Positions 6,376 to 8,217 of a DNA stretch of 8,217 nucleotides are shown here, one piece after another. Location: NCBI GenBank assembly GCA_900550055.1, contig URQU01000067.1:1-8217 (forward strand), given 5' to 3'. Below the pieces are notes generated by a model, which had not been told where the DNA came from, did no database searches, and was given only the letters and a program-made list of their open reading frames with translations. Source of the DNA: an uncultured Coriobacteriaceae bacterium (GTDB taxonomy: Bacteria; Actinomycetota; Coriobacteriia; Coriobacteriales; Eggerthellaceae). The translations under genes were made by a program, and so were the position numbers. Every line of letters starts with the position of its first letter. The first letter of the stretch is position 1.

Positions 6376-6389
6376 TTACGATTTCGTAA
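6376..6389. repeat. 14-bp dyad TTACGA-N2-TCGTAA
   Basis: Perfect 6-bp arms (6376-6381 and 6384-6389) around TT, 12 bp after the HAD stop. It abuts the next dyad with no gap. The 2-nt spacer is too short for a good RNA hairpin, so a protein-binding site is the more natural reading. Confidence 0.45.
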
Positions 6390-6403
6390 CGAACACTTGT
6401 TCG
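6390..6403. promoter_or_regulatory. SOS-box-like dyad CGAACACTTGTTCG
   Basis: Perfect arms CGAACA (6390-6395) and TGTTCG (6398-6403). It fits the GAAC-N4-GTTC core of LexA/DinR sites in Gram-positive bacteria and mycobacteria, and is followed by A as in the mycobacterial form. One central position departs from the B. subtilis purine/pyrimidine pattern. It lies between two convergent genes, where no promoter is expected, so binding and purpose are uncertain. Confidence 0.4.
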
Positions 6404-6421
6404 ATGATACCATAAAAGAAA

Positions 6422-6455
6422 CGGGGTGGCTGCAAGAATATTTGCAACCACCCCG
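6422..6455 (-). terminator. intrinsic terminator of the symporter gene
   Basis: CGGGGTGG plus TGCAA (6422-6435) pairs with TTGCA plus CCACCCCG (6442-6455), with a single C-A mismatch (6430/6447) and a 6-nt loop. On the minus strand the stem is followed by TTTCTTTTATGG, a proper U-rich tail, 32 nt past the symporter stop. On the plus strand AAAGG follows, so it should serve the HAD gene less well. Confidence 0.87.
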
Positions 6456-6486
6456 AAAGGTTCGATCGTTTGTCGCGGCGCGCAGT

Positions 6487-7806
6487 TTACGCGGCCTTGG
6501 CGGCCTGGCGAGCCTCCTTGCGCTTCTCCAGGGAGTCCACGCACACGGCGGCGGACTGGTCGCCGGTGATGTTGACGACGGTTCGCATCATGTCGAGCAC
6601 GCGGTCGACGCCCGCAACCAGCGCAATGCCCTCGACGGGCAGGCCGACGGACTGCAGCACCATGGCCAGCATGATCATGCCGGAGCCGGGGACGCCGGCG
6701 GTGCCGATGGAGGACAGCACGGCGGTCATGACGATGACGCACTGCTGGCCGATGGTCAGGTCGATGCCGAATACCTGGGCGATGAAGATGGCGCAAACGC
6801 CCTGGTAGATGGCGGTACCGTCCATGTTGATGGTGGCGCCCAGCGGCAGCACGAAGCTGGAGACCTCACGGCGCACGCCAAGCTTCTCGGAGCACTCCAT
6901 GTTGATGGGCAGCGTGCCCACGGAGGATGCGGATGCGAAGGCGAACGTCATGGCGCGGACCTGGCCCTTGAAGAACGTCAGCGGGCCCATCTTCGCGATG
7001 GCCTTCACCATGCCGGAGTAGACCACCACCATGTGCAGGATCATAGCCAGGTAGGCAACCAGGATGAGCTTGAGCAGCGGCAGCAAGATGTCGGGGCCGT
7101 TGGTAGCAACTACGGGGGTGATCAGGCCGAACACGCCGAACGGCGCGATGGAGATGATCATGTGCATGATCTTGATGCACACCTCGGACATGCCGTTGAC
7201 GAAGTCGGCGACGGGCTGCGCCTTCTTGCCGGCGGCCAGGATGCCGAAGCCGAAGAACAGCGCGATCACGATGATCTGCAGCATGCTGGCATCGGACATG
7301 GGCTGCACGAAGTTGCTGGGGAAGATGTTGACGATGGTCTCGATGAAGGAAGGAGCGGTCTTGGCCTCATACGAAAGCTCGTCGGCGGTAAGGGTGTAGC
7401 CGCCGCCAACGTTGAACACGTTCGCGATGATCAGGCCGATGACGATGGCGCATGCGGTGGTGCACAGGTAGTACGCGATGGTCTTGCCGCCGATGGCGCC
7501 AACCTTCTTAATATCGGACAGGCTGATGACGCCGGCGATCATCGAGAAGATGACCAGCGGCACCACGATCATCTTGATAAGGTTCAGGAAGATAGTGCCC
7601 AGGGGCTTGATGTAGGTAGTGGCGATATCAGGGGTGCCCTGCAGGGCAAGGCCGGCCACAACACCCAAGGCCAACGCGATGAAAATCCAGGTGGTAAGGG
7701 AAAGACGCTTGAACCAAGGCTTGTCGGCGTTTTCGGCGGAAACCGCTTCCGTAGCCTCCTTAACGTCCGCTTTGACCTCTTGCTCAAGGTCGTTGATCTT
7801 GGACAT
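6487..7806 (-). CDS. dicarboxylate/amino acid:cation symporter (DAACS family), probably Glu/Asp type
   Basis: A 439-aa inner-membrane transporter of the GltP/GltPh fold that couples uptake to Na+ or H+. About 35 charged N-terminal cytosolic residues precede the first membrane helix (about 38-58). Family marks: the serine-rich HP1 tip FASASSVGTLPIN (290-302), NMDGT (327-331) in TM7, HP2 LSSIGTAGVPGSG (364-376), and TM8 with Asp401, Asp405, Arg408, Thr409, Asn412 and Asp416. These have exactly the spacing of GltPh Asp390, Asp394, Arg397, Thr398, Asn401 and Asp405. The Arg at the GltPh 397 position contacts the substrate side-chain carboxylate, which points to glutamate/aspartate or C4-dicarboxylates rather than neutral amino acids. 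ATG 7806 is chosen because GAGAGGG (7812-7818) lies 5 nt upstream; an in-frame extension to 7890 lacks such a site. It stands alone, with its own terminator. Confidence 0.95.
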   Translation of the reverse strand: MSKINDLEQEVKADVKEATEAVSAENADKPWFKRLSLTTWIFIALALGVVAGLALQGTPDIATTYIKPLGTIFLNLIKMIVVPLVIFSMIAGVISLSDIKKVGAIGGKTIAYYLCTTACAIVIGLIIANVFNVGGGYTLTADELSYEAKTAPSFIETIVNIFPSNFVQPMSDASMLQIIVIALFFGFGILAAGKKAQPVADFVNGMSEVCIKIMHMIISIAPFGVFGLITPVVATNGPDILLPLLKLILVAYLAMILHMVVVYSGMVKAIAKMGPLTFFKGQVRAMTFAFASASSVGTLPINMECSEKLGVRREVSSFVLPLGATINMDGTAIYQGVCAIFIAQVFGIDLTIGQQCVIVMTAVLSSIGTAGVPGSGMIMLAMVLQSVGLPVEGIALVAGVDRVLDMMRTVVNITGDQSAAVCVDSLEKRKEARQAAKAA

Positions 7807-7896
7807 GTGAACCCTCTCTAACTCAAAAATCCCTTCCAGTGCAGCAGCCGCATGCGCATCTTGCTGCAATTGAGGCGCCATAAGGCACAAACGCGC

Positions 7897-7902
7897 ATTG
7901 TA
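7897..7902 (-). promoter_or_regulatory. candidate -10 box of the symporter gene
   Basis: TACAAT on the minus strand, about 90 nt before the symporter start codon, giving a leader of roughly 83 nt. The -35 region is poor, as it is for the HAD gene. Confidence 0.38.
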
Positions 7903-8004
7903 CCCGAAACTCTACGAAAACATCCTAAAATTGCCATCGTTTTCGGTCGCCGAAGGAAATCGACGGCTAAGGAACCTCAGTAGTACGTTTTACGGCATCA
8001 AGTT

Positions 8005-8027
8005 GCCGATTCGCATTGACAATCGGC
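8005..8027. repeat. 7-bp inverted repeat with TTGACA in the loop region
   Basis: GCCGATT (8005-8011) pairs with AATCGGC (8021-8027) over a 9-nt loop. TTGACA (8016-8021) sits across the loop and right arm. No T-run follows on either strand, so it is not a typical terminator. It lies about 120 bp upstream of the symporter -10. Confidence 0.4.
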
Positions 8028-8136
8028 CTCCGAGCTCGACAAACTTAAGTAAGCTGCTCTCGCGACGTCTGAGCTGGGATTGCTGGAGTAAAGTTAGAGC
8101 TTCAACCAGGATTCACGAAAAGCCGACTTTGTCCTG

Positions 8137-8210
8137 TTGTCAATCAACCCAGACCGACATCTCCTAGATTGACATCTCAAAGTACGTTCGATGTGACATA
8201 AGTCTGTCAA
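8137..8210. repeat. cluster of TGTCAA/TTGACA and GACATCTC repeats, possible insertion-sequence end
   Basis: Seen: TGTCAATC (8138-8145) and GATTGACA (8167-8174) are a perfect 8-bp inverted repeat; GACATCTC is directly repeated (8156-8163, 8171-8178); TGACA-N6-TGTCA is a dyad (8194-8209). So TGTCA-type units recur in both orientations within 74 bp. Inference: IS21-family elements carry several short repeats next to a terminal repeat that begins with TG, and this looks like such an end starting near 8137, with the transposase beyond the window. It could instead be a multi-site operator for an unseen gene to the right. Confidence 0.33.
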
Positions 8211-8217
8211 AAACCAA

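Larger units (their letters stand above)
7903..8217. other. non-coding, AT-richer region with dyads and repeats
   Basis: No convincing gene. The last 57 bases are 39% G+C (22 of 57), well below the coding DNA here. An open frame at 7898-8167 (+) starts with TTG, has no ribosome binding site, and its product resembles nothing I know. On the minus strand a frame entering from the right edge stops at 8164-8166 after 17 codons, and another stops after about 40. Noted structures are the hairpin at 8005-8027 and the repeat cluster at 8137-8210. Confidence 0.6.

Noticed and set aside
6397..7821. 474-codon open frame on the plus strand opposite the symporter
   Set aside because: Asp/His/Gly-rich nonsense composition typical of an antisense frame, and the minus strand has all DAACS motifs.
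7807..7890. 28-codon N-terminal extension of the symporter
   Set aside because: No ribosome binding site at 7890; the GAGAGGG at 7812-7818 fits ATG 7806.
7898..8167. 89-codon plus-strand frame at the right end
   Set aside because: TTG start, no ribosome binding site, overlaps the symporter -10, composition not protein-like.
8169..8174. Perfect TTGACA hexamer as a -35 box
   Set aside because: No -10-like hexamer 16-18 bp downstream; better explained as one unit of the TGTCAA/TTGACA repeat cluster.

Overview
The window is high-GC bacterial DNA with short intergenic gaps, GC-rich third codon positions and clear AGGAGG-type ribosome binding sites. The gene set is an actinobacterial Uup-like ABC-F, a MocR-type regulator beside a hydroxysteroid-dehydrogenase-like SDR, a Cof-type HAD phosphatase and a Glu/Asp-type symporter. 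This fits an anaerobic gut actinobacterium of the Coriobacteriia/Eggerthellaceae kind. That placement is an inference from gene content and composition; no rRNA or other marker is present.

Layout, left to right. (1) 2-427 (+): 3' end of a gene cut by the window edge, probably the soluble C-terminal domain of a membrane glycosyltransferase-like protein. (2) 573-2396 (+): a 607-aa ABC-F ATPase with a Uup-like C-terminal coiled coil, ending at a strong 12-bp bidirectional terminator (2405-2439). (3) 2482-3282 (-): a short-chain dehydrogenase close to bacterial bile-acid 12alpha-hydroxysteroid dehydrogenases. It is divergent from (4) 3536-5206 (+): a MocR/PdxR-type regulator with a GntR winged helix joined to an aminotransferase-like domain. 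Their 253-bp shared control region holds overlapping promoter-like elements, an inverted repeat and a 9-bp hairpin. (5) 5207-5568: a 362-bp gap with a candidate 57-codon ORF behind a good Shine-Dalgarno sequence. (6) 5569-6363 (+): a Cof-type HAD hydrolase. (7) 6364-6486: a convergent gap with two abutting 14-bp dyads, one SOS-box-like, and a terminator for the minus-strand gene. (8) 6487-7806 (-): a dicarboxylate/amino acid:cation symporter with the Arg that marks acidic-amino-acid transport. (9) 7807-8217: more AT-rich sequence without a convincing gene. It carries the symporter promoter and, at the far right, a cluster of TGTCAA/TTGACA repeats that may be one end of an insertion sequence.

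The clearest functional unit is the regulator-SDR divergon, where the MocR protein probably controls the dehydrogenase and itself. The other genes look like independent transcription units (translation-factor-like ATPase, sugar-phosphate-type phosphatase, Glu/Asp uptake). I see no CRISPR array, tRNA, rRNA or complete mobile element. I found no convincing new multi-gene system; the main candidates for something undescribed are small elements: the dyad pair at 6376-6403, the SDR leader hairpin, the small ORF at 5229-5402 and the repeat cluster at the right edge.
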